From Streptomyces sp. 378 (GTDB taxonomy: Bacteria; Actinomycetota; Actinomycetes; Streptomycetales; Streptomycetaceae): a DNA stretch of 64,000 bases. The translations under genes and the position numbers were made by a program. Numbering within the stretch: the first letter of the stretch is position 1; each line of letters opens with the position of its first letter. Of this stretch, positions 48,474 through 56,713 are shown piece after piece. The stretch is taken from assembly GCF_030124145.1 (NCBI RefSeq), contig NZ_JASKMS010000013.1, positions 124,001-188,000 on the forward strand, in the 5' to 3' direction. The notes below the pieces were generated by a model. It was not told the DNA's origin. It did not search any database and worked only from the letters and a program-made list of their open reading frames with translations.

Positions 48474-49754
48474 GTGAAGCGCAAGCTGACAGCCGCGATC
48501 GGTATCGCGGGCATGATGGTCTCCATCGCGGCGTGCGGCGGCGAGGGTGGCGGGGGTTCCGACAAGGGCGCGGACGCCAAGGAGCTGACCGTCTGGCTCA
48601 CCGTCGACGCCCAGAACAACTGGCCGGAGCTGGTGAAGGCCGCCGATGCCGCGGTGAAGAAGAAGCACCCCGGCGTCAAGATCAACCATGAGTACTACGG
48701 CTGGCCCGACAAGAACGCCAAGCTCGACGCCGTCCTCGCCACCGACAAGGTGCCCGACGTGGTCGAGATGGGCAACACCGAGATGCTCGGCTACATGGTC
48801 AAGGGCGCCTTCGCCCCCCTCGATCGGGGCACGTTCGACAACGCGGACGCCTGGCTGGACGGCCTCAAGGCCTCCGTCACCTACGAGGGCAAGATCTACG
48901 GCGTCCCCTACTACGCCGGTGGCCGCGTCGCCAACTGGCGCAAGGACGTGGCCGCCTCGGTCGGGGTGAAGTCCACGCCGAAGACGTACAAGGAACTGAC
49001 CGACGCCCTGGACAAGATCCAGAAGAAGCAGGGCGACAAGTACAACGCCTGGTACCAGCCCACCCGCGACTGGTACGCGGCCATGTCCTTCGTCTACGAC
49101 GCCGGCGGCGCCATCGCCACCGAGTCGGGCGGCCAGTGGAAGGCCTCCCTCTCCTCGCCCGAGTCCCTCAAGGGCCTCACCGAGTTCAAGAACGTCATCG
49201 ACCGCTACATGCACGGCGACAAGACCAAGGACGAGGCCGACCGCTACATCGTCTACGGCCAGGGCAAGTCCGCCATGATCTTCGCGGCCGCCTGGGAGGG
49301 CGCCACCGCCGAGGACCCGAAGAACGACAAGACCGGCAAGCTCAAGGGCAACCTCGAGAACTTCGTGATGCCCGGCCCGTCCGGCAAGAACATGCCCGTC
49401 TTCCTCGGCGGCTCCGACCTCGCCGTGCCGGTGAAGTCCGACGCGCAGGCCCTGGCCGCCGAGTGGATCAACGCGTTCACCGGCTCCTCCGGGCAGAAGG
49501 GCCTGATGGCCAAGGGCAACCTGCCCAACAACAAGACCGACCTCGCGACGCTCAAGAACGACCCGAAGACGGCGGTGCCCGCCACCGCTGCCGAGTCCAA
49601 CTGGTTCGTCCCCATGGCTCCCGGCTGGGGCCAGGTCGAGAAGGCCCAGATCCTGCAGACCATGCTGCAGAGCATCGGCACCGGCAAGAAGTCCGTCGAG
49701 GCCGCCGCCAAGGACGCGGACGCGGCGATCGACAAGGTCATCAACACCAAGTGA
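48474..49754 (+). CDS. dasA: Chitobiose/GlcNAc ABC transporter substrate-binding lipoprotein DasA
   Basis: A 426-residue extracellular sugar-binding lipoprotein. The signal peptide ends in a lipobox (SIAAC, Cys21). The mature region is a typical cluster D solute-binding fold with WLTVDAQNNWPEL at the start and GVPYYAGGRVANW near residue 145. Captured (GlcNAc)2 is passed to DasBC, with the ATPase MsiK encoded elsewhere. The GTG start has GAGGAGGG upstream; the open frame extends further 5' but through operator DNA. Paired dre sites control it, and a hairpin after it probably limits read-through to dasB. Confidence 0.96.
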   Translation: MKRKLTAAIGIAGMMVSIAACGGEGGGGSDKGADAKELTVWLTVDAQNNWPELVKAADAAVKKKHPGVKINHEYYGWPDKNAKLDAVLATDKVPDVVEMGNTEMLGYMVKGAFAPLDRGTFDNADAWLDGLKASVTYEGKIYGVPYYAGGRVANWRKDVAASVGVKSTPKTYKELTDALDKIQKKQGDKYNAWYQPTRDWYAAMSFVYDAGGAIATESGGQWKASLSSPESLKGLTEFKNVIDRYMHGDKTKDEADRYIVYGQGKSAMIFAAAWEGATAEDPKNDKTGKLKGNLENFVMPGPSGKNMPVFLGGSDLAVPVKSDAQALAAEWINAFTGSSGQKGLMAKGNLPNNKTDLATLKNDPKTAVPATAAESNWFVPMAPGWGQVEKAQILQTMLQSIGTGKKSVEAAAKDADAAIDKVINTK

Positions 49755-49762
49755 CCTGAGCC

Positions 49763-49803
49763 CAGGGCCCCGTCGCCTCCCCGCAGTCAGGGACGGGGCC
49801 CTG
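49763..49803 (+). terminator. Intercistronic hairpin between dasA and dasB
   Basis: A 12-bp perfect stem (49763-49774 with 49792-49803) in the 87-base gap. It could partly terminate transcription or stabilise dasA mRNA, giving more binding protein than permease. Confidence 0.75.
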
Positions 49804-49841
49804 ATTCTCGTACGACCTGAGGGACCGCCAAGGAGCGCGCG

Positions 49842-50831
49842 ATGAGTGCCGCAGACACCACCACCCCTGCCAAGGTGCCGCCACCGCGGCAGGCACCACC
49901 GCCGCCCCCGAGGGACCGGCGGCCCCGCGGGCAGCGCACGTCCGGCGGGGCCCATGCCCCCTGGCTGCTGCTCGCGCCCTGCCTGCTGATCCTCGCCCTG
50001 GTCATGGGGTATCCGCTGGTCCGGCTGGTCACCCTGTCCTTCCAGAAGTTCGGTCAGTCCCAGCTGTGGGGCTTCCAGCCGGCCGAGACGGTCGGGTTCG
50101 ACAACTTCGCCAAGGTGCTGGGCGACGGCGAGTTCTGGGCCGTCGTCCTGCGCACGATCGTCTTCGCGGGCGGCGCCGTCGTCTTCACCATGGTGATCGG
50201 CATGGCGCTCGCCCTGCTGCTCCAGCGGGTCTCCGGCTGGCTGAAGATCCTCATCAACATCGTGCTGGTGGCCAGCTGGGGCATGCCGGTGATCGTCGCG
50301 ACCACGGTCTTCAAGTGGCTCTTCGACTCGGACTACGGCGTCTTCAACGCCCTGCTCAGCAAGTTGCCCGGCGTCGAGATGATCGGCCACAACTGGTTCG
50401 CGAGCGGCCCCGAGGGACTGGCGGTGATCATGCTGCTGGTGATCTGGGGAGCCGTGCCGTTCGTGGTCATCACGCTCAGCGCCGGCCTCACCCAGGTCCC
50501 GAAGGAACTGGAGGAGGCCGCACGCCTGGACGGCGCCGGCTCCTGGGGCGTCTTCCGCTATGTCACCCTGCCCGTCCTCAAGCCGATCATCGTGATGCTC
50601 ACGACCCTGTCGGTCATCTGGGACATGGGCGTCTTCCCCCAGGTGTTCGTCATGCGCAACGGCCACCCCGAGCCGGAGTTCCAGGTGCTCAACACCTACT
50701 CCTACGACCGGGCCTTCGTGGTCAACGACTACGCCCAGGGCTCGGCCATCGCGCTGATCACCGTCCTGCTGCTGCTCGGCGTCGTCGCCGTCTACATGCG
50801 GCAGATGCTGAAGATCGGAGAGGTCGAATGA
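49842..50831 (+). CDS. dasB: DasB, sugar ABC transporter permease
   Basis: A 329-residue MalF-type permease with six membrane helices after a Pro-rich cytoplasmic N-terminus of about 40 residues. The EAA loop that docks on the ATPase is LEEAARLDGAGSWGVFRYV, near residue 225. It forms the membrane channel with DasC for chitobiose import. Its stop overlaps the dasC start (ATGA). No ATPase gene is in the cluster; MsiK serves this system in known species. Confidence 0.95.
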   Translation: MSAADTTTPAKVPPPRQAPPPPPRDRRPRGQRTSGGAHAPWLLLAPCLLILALVMGYPLVRLVTLSFQKFGQSQLWGFQPAETVGFDNFAKVLGDGEFWAVVLRTIVFAGGAVVFTMVIGMALALLLQRVSGWLKILINIVLVASWGMPVIVATTVFKWLFDSDYGVFNALLSKLPGVEMIGHNWFASGPEGLAVIMLLVIWGAVPFVVITLSAGLTQVPKELEEAARLDGAGSWGVFRYVTLPVLKPIIVMLTTLSVIWDMGVFPQVFVMRNGHPEPEFQVLNTYSYDRAFVVNDYAQGSAIALITVLLLLGVVAVYMRQMLKIGEVE

Positions 50832-51673
50832 GCACGCTCGCCGGAACCGGCCGCCGGAGGAACTCGCGGCTCGGCTGGAACCTCCTCGGCCTCCTCGTCT
50901 TCGTCACCGCGGGCTTCCCGCTCTACTGGATGCTCAACACGGCGTTCAAGCCCGCCAAGGACGCCATCAACGCGGATCCGAGCCTGCTGCCGACCGGCGT
51001 CACCCTCGACAACTTCAGCCGGGCACTGGACATCGCCGACTTCTGGGGCCCGGTGGGACGCAGCCTGGTGGTGTCGCTGGCCGTGGTCGTCATCGGCATG
51101 GTCGTGGGGCTGCTGGCCGCGCTCGCCATCTCCCGGTTCGCCTTCCGCGGCCGGAAAATCGTGATCGTGGGCATCCTCGCCGTCCAGATGGTCCCGCTGG
51201 TCGCCATGATCATCCCGGTGTTCCTGCTCCTCAACGACCTGGGCCAGTACGACCGGCTCACCGGCCTCATCATCACGTACCTGACCTTCATCCTCCCGTT
51301 CACGGTGTGGACGCTGAGGGGCTTCATCGTCAACATCCCGAAGGAACTGGAGGAGGCCGCCATGGTCGACGGCTGCTCCCGCACCGGCGCCTTCCTGCGG
51401 GTCGTCTTCCCGCTCCTGGCCCCCGGCATGGTCGCCACCTCGGTCTACGGTTTCATCCAGGCCTGGAACGAGTACCTCTACGCCCTGATGCTGCTCAGCC
51501 AGAAGAACCAGACCGCGACCGTCTGGCTCGGCAACTTCACCACCAAACACGGCACCGAATACGCCCCGATGATGGCCGGCGCCACGATGATGGCCGTGCC
51601 GATCGTCGCCCTCTTCCTCCTCGTCCAGCGCAAGATGGCCGCGGGCCTGACCGCGGGCGCCGTGAAGGGATGA
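50828..51673 (+). CDS. dasC: DasC, sugar ABC transporter permease
   Basis: A 281-residue MalG-type permease with six membrane helices. The EAA loop is LEEAAMVDGCSRTGAFLRVV, near residue 180. The start overlaps the dasB stop by four bases, and the open frame upstream is shadow. dasD follows nine bases on. Confidence 0.95.
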   Translation: MSTLAGTGRRRNSRLGWNLLGLLVFVTAGFPLYWMLNTAFKPAKDAINADPSLLPTGVTLDNFSRALDIADFWGPVGRSLVVSLAVVVIGMVVGLLAALAISRFAFRGRKIVIVGILAVQMVPLVAMIIPVFLLLNDLGQYDRLTGLIITYLTFILPFTVWTLRGFIVNIPKELEEAAMVDGCSRTGAFLRVVFPLLAPGMVATSVYGFIQAWNEYLYALMLLSQKNQTATVWLGNFTTKHGTEYAPMMAGATMMAVPIVALFLLVQRKMAAGLTAGAVKG

Positions 51674-51682
51674 CCCCACCCG

Positions 51683-53239
51683 ATGACGACACTCGCCAGC
51701 GGCACCGACACACTCACCCGCGACGCCCTGACGGTCCTCCAGCCCGGCTTCACCGGCACCACCGCCCCCGACTGGCTGCTGCGGCGGCTCGGTGAGGGCC
51801 TCGCCTCCGTCGGACTGTTCGGCCGCAACATCGCCTCCCCAGGCCAACTGGCCGCCCTGACCGCCCAGCTGCGGGCCGAGCGCGACGACGTCCTCGTCGC
51901 GATCGACGAGGAGGGCGGTGACGTGACCCGCCTGGAGGTGCGCAGCGGCTCCTCCTTCCCGGGCAACCACGCCCTCGGCGCGGTCGACGACGTGGAGCTG
52001 ACCCAGCAGGTCGCCCACGAGCTGGGCCGCCGCCTCGCCGCCTGCGGCGTCAACCTCAACTGGGCCCCCTCCGCCGACGTCAACTCCGATCCGCGCAACC
52101 CGGTCATCGGTGTCCGCTCCTTCGGCGCCGACACCGCACTGACCGCCCGGCACACCGCCGCCTACGTCACCGGCCTGCAGTCCGCCGGAGTCGCCGCCTG
52201 CACCAAGCACTTCCCCGGCCACGGCGACACGGCCGTCGACTCCCACCACGCCCTGCCGCGCATCGGCATCTCCGCCGACGTGCTGGCCGAGCGTGAACTG
52301 ACCCCGTTCCGCGCCGCCATCGCCGCCGGCACCCGGGCCGTCATGAGCGCCCACATCCTGGTCCCCGCCCTCGACCCCGACCGCCCGGCCACCCTCTCCC
52401 GGCGCATCCTCACCGGCCTGCTCCGCGGCGAGCTCGGCTACGACGGCCTCATCGTCACCGACGGCATGGAGATGCGCGCCATCGCCGGCACCTACGGCAT
52501 CGAACGCGGCAGCGTCCTCGCCATCGCCGCGGGCGCCGACGCGATCTGCGTGGGCGGCGGCCTGGCCGACGACGCGACCGTACAGCGCCTGCGCGACGCC
52601 CTCGTCGGAGCCGTGCGCGTCGGTGAACTCCCGGAGGACCGCCTGGCCGAGGCGGCTGACCGGGTACGCGCCCTGGCCCGCTGGGCGGGCACGACGGGTC
52701 GCCCGGCCGACGGCGCCCAGGGCGCCCAGGGCACCCAAGGCACCGAGGTCGGCCTGCACGCCGCCCGCCGCGCCCTGACCGTGACCGCCGCACCGGGCCT
52801 GAACAGCCCAGACGCCTTCGAGCCCCTCACCGAACCGCCGTACGTCGCCGCCCTCACCCCCGTCGCCAACATCGCCGTGGGCGACGAGACCCCGTGGGGC
52901 GTCGCCGCGGAACTCGTCCACCTCCTGCCGGGCACGGTGACGGGCAGCTTCTCCGCCGGGGACGGCCCGGAGACCGAGGCAGGCGAGAGCGCGGGCCGGG
53001 CAGCCCTTCAGGCAGCCGGCCCGCGCCGCATCGTCGCCGTCGTCCGCGACGAACACCGCCACCCCTGGATGGCCTCCGCCCTCCACACCCTGCTGGCGGC
53101 CCGCCCCGACACCATCGTCGTCGAGATGGGCGTCCCCCAGGCCGCTCCGCGCGGCGCCCTGCACCTCGCCACCCACGGCGCGGCCCGCGTCTGCGCCCGG
53201 GCGGCGGCCGAGGTGATCGCCGGGGTCATGGGGTGGTGA
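51683..53239 (+). CDS. dasD: GH3-family beta-N-acetylhexosaminidase DasD
   Basis: A 518-residue glycoside hydrolase family 3 protein without signal peptide, so intracellular. The NagZ-type loop KHFPGHGDTAVDSHHALP supplies the catalytic His/Asp pair of GH3 GlcNAcases. The nucleophile Asp is in GLIVTDGMEM. It splits imported chitobiose into GlcNAc. The C-terminal 180 residues form an additional domain beyond NagZ length. It is the last gene of the dasABCD operon, and G-rich repeats begin at its stop. Confidence 0.94.
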   Translation: MTTLASGTDTLTRDALTVLQPGFTGTTAPDWLLRRLGEGLASVGLFGRNIASPGQLAALTAQLRAERDDVLVAIDEEGGDVTRLEVRSGSSFPGNHALGAVDDVELTQQVAHELGRRLAACGVNLNWAPSADVNSDPRNPVIGVRSFGADTALTARHTAAYVTGLQSAGVAACTKHFPGHGDTAVDSHHALPRIGISADVLAERELTPFRAAIAAGTRAVMSAHILVPALDPDRPATLSRRILTGLLRGELGYDGLIVTDGMEMRAIAGTYGIERGSVLAIAAGADAICVGGGLADDATVQRLRDALVGAVRVGELPEDRLAEAADRVRALARWAGTTGRPADGAQGAQGTQGTEVGLHAARRALTVTAAPGLNSPDAFEPLTEPPYVAALTPVANIAVGDETPWGVAAELVHLLPGTVTGSFSAGDGPETEAGESAGRAALQAAGPRRIVAVVRDEHRHPWMASALHTLLAARPDTIVVEMGVPQAAPRGALHLATHGAARVCARAAAEVIAGVMGW

Positions 53240-53484
53240 GAGCGGGCGGGTGAGCCGGCTGCTCCGCTGCGCTCCGTGCGGTCCGGCTGAGGTGAGAGCG
53301 AGCAGGTGGACCGGCCGGTTCGGTGCACTCCGTGTGGTCCGGCTGAGGTGAGCGGCGGAGTCGTGGGGTTGGTGGGAGTGAGTGGGTGAGTCGGCCGGTC
53401 CGCTGCACTGGCTGTGGGCCCGGTTGAGGTGAGAGTCGGCGGGTGGACCGGCCGGTCCGCCGCACTCCGTGCCGGCCCGGCCGA
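53236..53484. repeat. Imperfect tandem repeats of about 56 bp downstream of dasD
   Basis: Four diverged units start at about 53236, 53292, 53348 (lengthened to about 80 bp) and 53428. Each has the form GTGAG-N-GCGGGTGRRCCGGCCGGTCCGCTGCACTCC-like. The first begins at the last dasD codons. The remaining gap to 53668 shows no convincing gene. Confidence 0.8.
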
Positions 53485-53632
53485 GGACACCCTCGCCGTG
53501 GCCTTGGTTGGGTTCCCTTACCGCAGTGGACCCGCCGAGGCGCGGATGCGGATGCCGTGGAGACCCTCGAGCCGACGCGTCCTTCACCACCGGCCCCGTC
53601 TTCGCTCGCAGCGGCCGCAAGCGGAAGCGGGG

Positions 53633-53669
53633 TTGTAAAGCTGCGTCCGGATGTAGTACTTCTTATACA
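53633..53669 (+). promoter_or_regulatory. Candidate promoter for a leaderless HTH transcript
   Basis: TTGTAA (53633-53638) and TAGTAC (53654-53659) are plausible -35 and -10 elements. The spacer is short, 15 bases. The predicted start falls at or beside the ATG at 53669. No ribosome site is present, which fits leaderless translation. The local DNA is clearly AT-richer than its surroundings. Confidence 0.5.
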
Positions 53670-53917
53670 TGAGCGAGCAGGTGCACAACAGGTTGGCCGT
53701 GGTGCGCGCCGAACACAAGGTGTCGCGCCAGAGCCTGGCCGAGGCAGTGGGAGCCCACTACCAGACCATCGGCTACATCGAGCGGGGGCAGTACAACCCG
53801 AGCCTCGACCTGGCGCTGAAGATCTCCAGGTTCTTCGGCCTGCCGGTCGAGGCCCTCTTCTCCCTCGAACCGTTCCGGCCGCTCACGCACGAGGTCTACG
53901 GGAGGAACCAGCCATGA
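53669..53917 (+). CDS. Small XRE-family helix-turn-helix regulator
   Basis: An 82-residue Cro/C1-type HTH protein (SRQSLAEAVGAHYQTIGYIERGQYNPSLDLALKI, read in pieces, residues about 19-52). This YIERGxYNPSLxLALKI pattern is typical of the short YozG/DUF-membrane-linked HTH family. Its stop overlaps the start of the next, membrane-protein gene (ATGA). Such HTH/membrane pairs are widespread in Gram-positives and thought to respond to membrane or peptide signals; the role here is unknown. Confidence 0.92.
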   Translation: MSEQVHNRLAVVRAEHKVSRQSLAEAVGAHYQTIGYIERGQYNPSLDLALKISRFFGLPVEALFSLEPFRPLTHEVYGRNQP

Positions 53918-54459
53918 CGACGACACGCCTGACCCGCTACGACCGGAGCATGCTGCGGCTGATGAACGACCGCCGCGCGGCGGCCTGGTACGCCACGGTG
54001 ACGCGCCGCCGCCTGGCCGTCGCCGCCCATGTCACCCTCACTGTGGCCATCGGCGCTCTGATGACCCACTCTTTCCTCGCCGAGGGCGAGCCACTGTGGC
54101 CCGTGGCCGTGACGGCAGTGCTGCTGCTGCCCTGGATGGTGGCCGCCGGCGTGATCAACGGCGCCACCCGAGGTCTGCTGGAACTGCGCGAACGCGCGCT
54201 GGACGAGCGCCAGTCGGCAGAACGCAGCCACGTCCTGGCCCGGGCGCACCGTGTGACGACCCTGCTCCTGACAGCGGTGGTGGTCACGCTGCTGATCACG
54301 GGCGGGGTCGCCGGCGACGCCCCTAAGGCCTATGCCGCACCCCTGCTGATCGCCGTCCTCGTCGTCCACTGGGTGATGCCCCTGTGGGTGGCGGGCTGGC
54401 GCGCCCAGGACGAACCGGCCGAGGACGACGTGTTGGAGGCGGAGGTACTCGGCCGCTAG
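53914..54459 (+). CDS. Four-helix membrane protein paired with the HTH regulator
   Basis: A 181-residue protein with about four membrane helices in two pairs (residues about 35-52, 62-82, 115-132, 142-160). A charged central loop (LLELRERALDERQSAERSHVLARAHR) should be cytoplasmic and may contact the HTH partner. The tail is acidic. It overlaps the HTH gene and converges with nagB. I know no function. The two genes interrupt the das-nagB region, which is contiguous in S. coelicolor as I recall. Confidence 0.85.
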   Translation: MTTTRLTRYDRSMLRLMNDRRAAAWYATVTRRRLAVAAHVTLTVAIGALMTHSFLAEGEPLWPVAVTAVLLLPWMVAAGVINGATRGLLELRERALDERQSAERSHVLARAHRVTTLLLTAVVVTLLITGGVAGDAPKAYAAPLLIAVLVVHWVMPLWVAGWRAQDEPAEDDVLEAEVLGR

Positions 54460-54543
54460 GCAGGGCTCTCGGCCGCCGGGCCTGTCGTCGGATCGGGCGG
54501 CAGGGACGCGACGACACCGACCGGTTCGGTCGGAAGACCCTGG

Positions 54544-55329
54544 CTAGATCCCCTGCCACTCCGGCTTGTTGGCGTAGGTGTGCCGGAAGTAGTCCGCCAG
54601 CTTCAGCTTCGACGCGGCGGCCTCGTCGACGACGACGGTCGCATGGGGGTGGAGCTGGAGCGCGGACGCCGGGCACACCGCGGCGACCGGCCCCTCCACG
54701 GTCGCCGCGACCGCGTCGGCCTTGCCCTCGCCTGTGGCGAGCAGCACCAGATGCCGGGCCTCCAGGATGGTGCCGATGCCCTGAGTGATCACGTGGTGCG
54801 GCACCTGGTCGATGTCGCCGTCGAAGAAGCGTGCGTTGTCGATCCGGGTCTGCTCGGTCAGCGTCTTGATCCGGGTCCGCGACGCCAGCGAGGAGCACGG
54901 CTCGTTGAACCCTATGTGCCCGTCGGTCCCGATCCCCAGCAGCTGAAGGTCCACGCCTCCGGCGTCCGACAGCGCCTTGTCGTACGCCTCGCACGCCCCC
55001 TGCACGTCGTCCGCCGTGCCGTCCGGGCCCGTGAACTGGTCCATCCCGATCCCCAACGGCTCCAGCACCTCACGCCGCAGCACCGAGCGGTAGGACTCCG
55101 GGTGATCGGCGGGCAGTCCCGCGTACTCGTCGAGCTGCGCGATCCGAGCCCGCCCGACATCCACGGCACCGGAGCGCACCTTCGCCGCCAGCGCCTCGTA
55201 CACGGGCAGCGGTGTCGAGCCGGTGGCCACGCCGAGCAGGGCACCGGGCTTGCGTCGGAGCAGCTGGGCCATGGCCTCGGCAATGAGCTCGCCGCCCGAC
55301 TTGGCGTCCGGAACGATGACAACTTCCAC
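54544..55329 (-). CDS. nagB: Glucosamine-6-phosphate deaminase
   Basis: A 261-residue NagB that converts GlcN-6-P to fructose-6-P and ammonia, the step that removes the DasR inducer. Signature residues are VATGSTPLPVYEAL near residue 38 and GIGTDGHIGFNEPCSSL near 130. GTG start. A dre-like site 75 bases upstream places it under DasR. It is transcribed against the das operon. Confidence 0.96.
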   Translation of the reverse strand: MEVVIVPDAKSGGELIAEAMAQLLRRKPGALLGVATGSTPLPVYEALAAKVRSGAVDVGRARIAQLDEYAGLPADHPESYRSVLRREVLEPLGIGMDQFTGPDGTADDVQGACEAYDKALSDAGGVDLQLLGIGTDGHIGFNEPCSSLASRTRIKTLTEQTRIDNARFFDGDIDQVPHHVITQGIGTILEARHLVLLATGEGKADAVAATVEGPVAAVCPASALQLHPHATVVVDEAAASKLKLADYFRHTYANKPEWQGI

Positions 55330-55403
55330 GCTGGGCCTGCCGATCTGAGAGGAGGGCCGATCTGAGGGGAGTGTTCACTGGGACTGGACCCGCGAGGGTC
55401 ACG

Positions 55404-55415
55404 TGGTTTAGACCA
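55404..55415. promoter_or_regulatory. dre site upstream of nagB
   Basis: TGGTTTAGACCA matches the DasR element core with one mismatch (T for C), 75 bases before the nagB start. This is the known DasR control point for aminosugar catabolism. Confidence 0.9.
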
Positions 55416-55581
55416 ATCTAACAGAGGAGGACTGCCCCTCCCAGGGTCGGCACCGGCGCTCCCGCGGGGGCGCCGCCACCGTGCCGACCAGGTCACCAGG
55501 GGGTGAACACTCTCCTCATCACCCTCGGAGGCAGCGCCCTGGGAGGCACCGGACCACCTGCGCGAGTTCCCCGGCCGGACG

Positions 55582-55728
55582 ATGGCCCGGGAGATGGCGG
55601 AACAACCGGCCGTCCTACGCCGGCTCCTGTCCGGCCCCCTCCAACTCCTGGCCTACGAGGTCACCCTCGCCCGGGGCCAGGACCCGGACGCGCCCCGGGC
55701 GCTGGCGAAGGTGACGGAGACGCACTGA
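55582..55728 (+). pseudogene. SIS-domain sugar isomerase remnant (N- and C-termini joined by internal deletion)
   Basis: A 48-codon ORF whose first half (MAREMAEQPAVLRRLL) reads like the start of GlmS/AgaS-type SIS proteins. Its second half (PLQLLAYEVTLARGQDPDAP plus RALAKVTETH) reads like their extreme C-terminus. About 300 residues between are missing, and the join is in frame near 55630. The original gene would encode an aminosugar isomerase or deaminase, sensible beside nagB. The flanking 55430-55581 sequence may include its former upstream region. I see no other gene in 55330-55863. Confidence 0.75.
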
Positions 55729-55782
55729 GGACGGGGGCCCGAGCGCCACCGCGGGCCGCGCTACTTGGTCGTCGCGAACACC

Positions 55783-55834
55783 GTGCCCCACCCGGGCTGT
55801 CACGGTCAGTGCCCCACCCGGGCTCGCACGGTCA
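55783..55834. repeat. Tandem duplication of 26 bp
   Basis: Units 55783-55808 and 55809-55834 differ at two bases. They sit in the gap after the SIS remnant and before the SDR stop. No coding or structural role is evident. Confidence 0.85.
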
Positions 55835-55863
55835 CCGTGCCACCACGACCCACCCCTCCACTC

Positions 55864-56616
55864 CTACGTGAGCGAACCTCCCGTCACATCCACCCAACTC
55901 CCCGTCACCCACCGCCCCCCGTCCGACACCAGGAACGCCACCACGTCGGCGACCTCGGCGGGCTCGCCGACCCCGCCCAGTGCCGATATCGCCGCGGCCT
56001 TCGCCCAGCCGTCAGGGCTGCCGTGCAGCAGTTCTGCCGTGTTGTCCGTGTCGATGATGCCCGGGGCCACCGAGTTCACCGTGATGCCCCGGTGCCCCAG
56101 CACCTTGGACAGGTCCCGCGAGAAGACGTCCAGCGCGCCCTTCGTCATCGCGTACGCCATGTAGTCCGGCATCACCGCCGTCCTGGCCAGCCCCGACGAG
56201 ATGTTGACGACCCGGCCGCCGTCCCGCAGGCGCGTCATGCCGTGCTTGAGGATGAAGAACGGCGCTTTCACGTTCACCGCGAAGATCTCGTCGTACTCCC
56301 GCTCCTCCAATTGCCCGATCGGCCGTGTGGTACCGATCGCCGCGTTGTTCACCAGGATGTCCAGCCCGTCCGCGTGGCGGTCGAACTCCTCCCACAGTGC
56401 CTCGGTGTCCCCCGGCAGGCCCAGCTCCACGCCCACCGCGAACGCCGAGCCTCCGGCCCTCTCGATCGCCGCGACCGTCTCCTTCGCCGCCTTCTCGTTC
56501 CTGCCGTAGTGCACCGCGACCCGTGCGCCGTCACGCCCCAGCCGCTCGGCGATTCCTCGTCCGATGCCCCTGCTCGCCCCTGTGACGAGTGCCGTCCTGC
56601 CTGTGAGTACGCCCAT
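55864..56616 (-). CDS. Short-chain dehydrogenase/reductase
   Basis: A 250-residue classical SDR. TGASRGIGRGIA (cofactor loop) is at the start, NNAAIG near residue 90, and Ser-Tyr-Lys catalytic residues in NISSGLA and YMAYAMTKGAL. A terminal GGSLT follows. The basic residue HYGRNEKAA after strand 2 suggests NADPH. The substrate is unknown. It is divergent from a TetR gene, with paired operator-like sequences between, so it is probably the regulator's target. Confidence 0.93.
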   Translation of the reverse strand: MGVLTGRTALVTGASRGIGRGIAERLGRDGARVAVHYGRNEKAAKETVAAIERAGGSAFAVGVELGLPGDTEALWEEFDRHADGLDILVNNAAIGTTRPIGQLEEREYDEIFAVNVKAPFFILKHGMTRLRDGGRVVNISSGLARTAVMPDYMAYAMTKGALDVFSRDLSKVLGHRGITVNSVAPGIIDTDNTAELLHGSPDGWAKAAAISALGGVGEPAEVADVVAFLVSDGGRWVTGSWVDVTGGSLT

Positions 56617-56640
56617 GACGGGGCCCCCTTCTCATTTACC

Positions 56641-56700
56641 TAGCGGTCGCTACAGAAATGACCGTACAGCAGCCCGGCGACATTTCTCTAGTGCCCGCTA
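56641..56700. promoter_or_regulatory. Paired operator-like palindromes between SDR and TetR genes
   Basis: TAGCGGTCGCTA (56641-56652) is a palindrome-like site. TAGTGCCCGCTA (56689-56700) is a variant of it 48 bp away. Inside them are inverted AGAAATG (56654-56660) and CATTTCT (56691 side, 56681-56687). The sites cover both promoters, including the AT-rich stretch just before the TetR start. Confidence 0.7.
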
Positions 56701-56713
56701 TAAAATGCACCCC

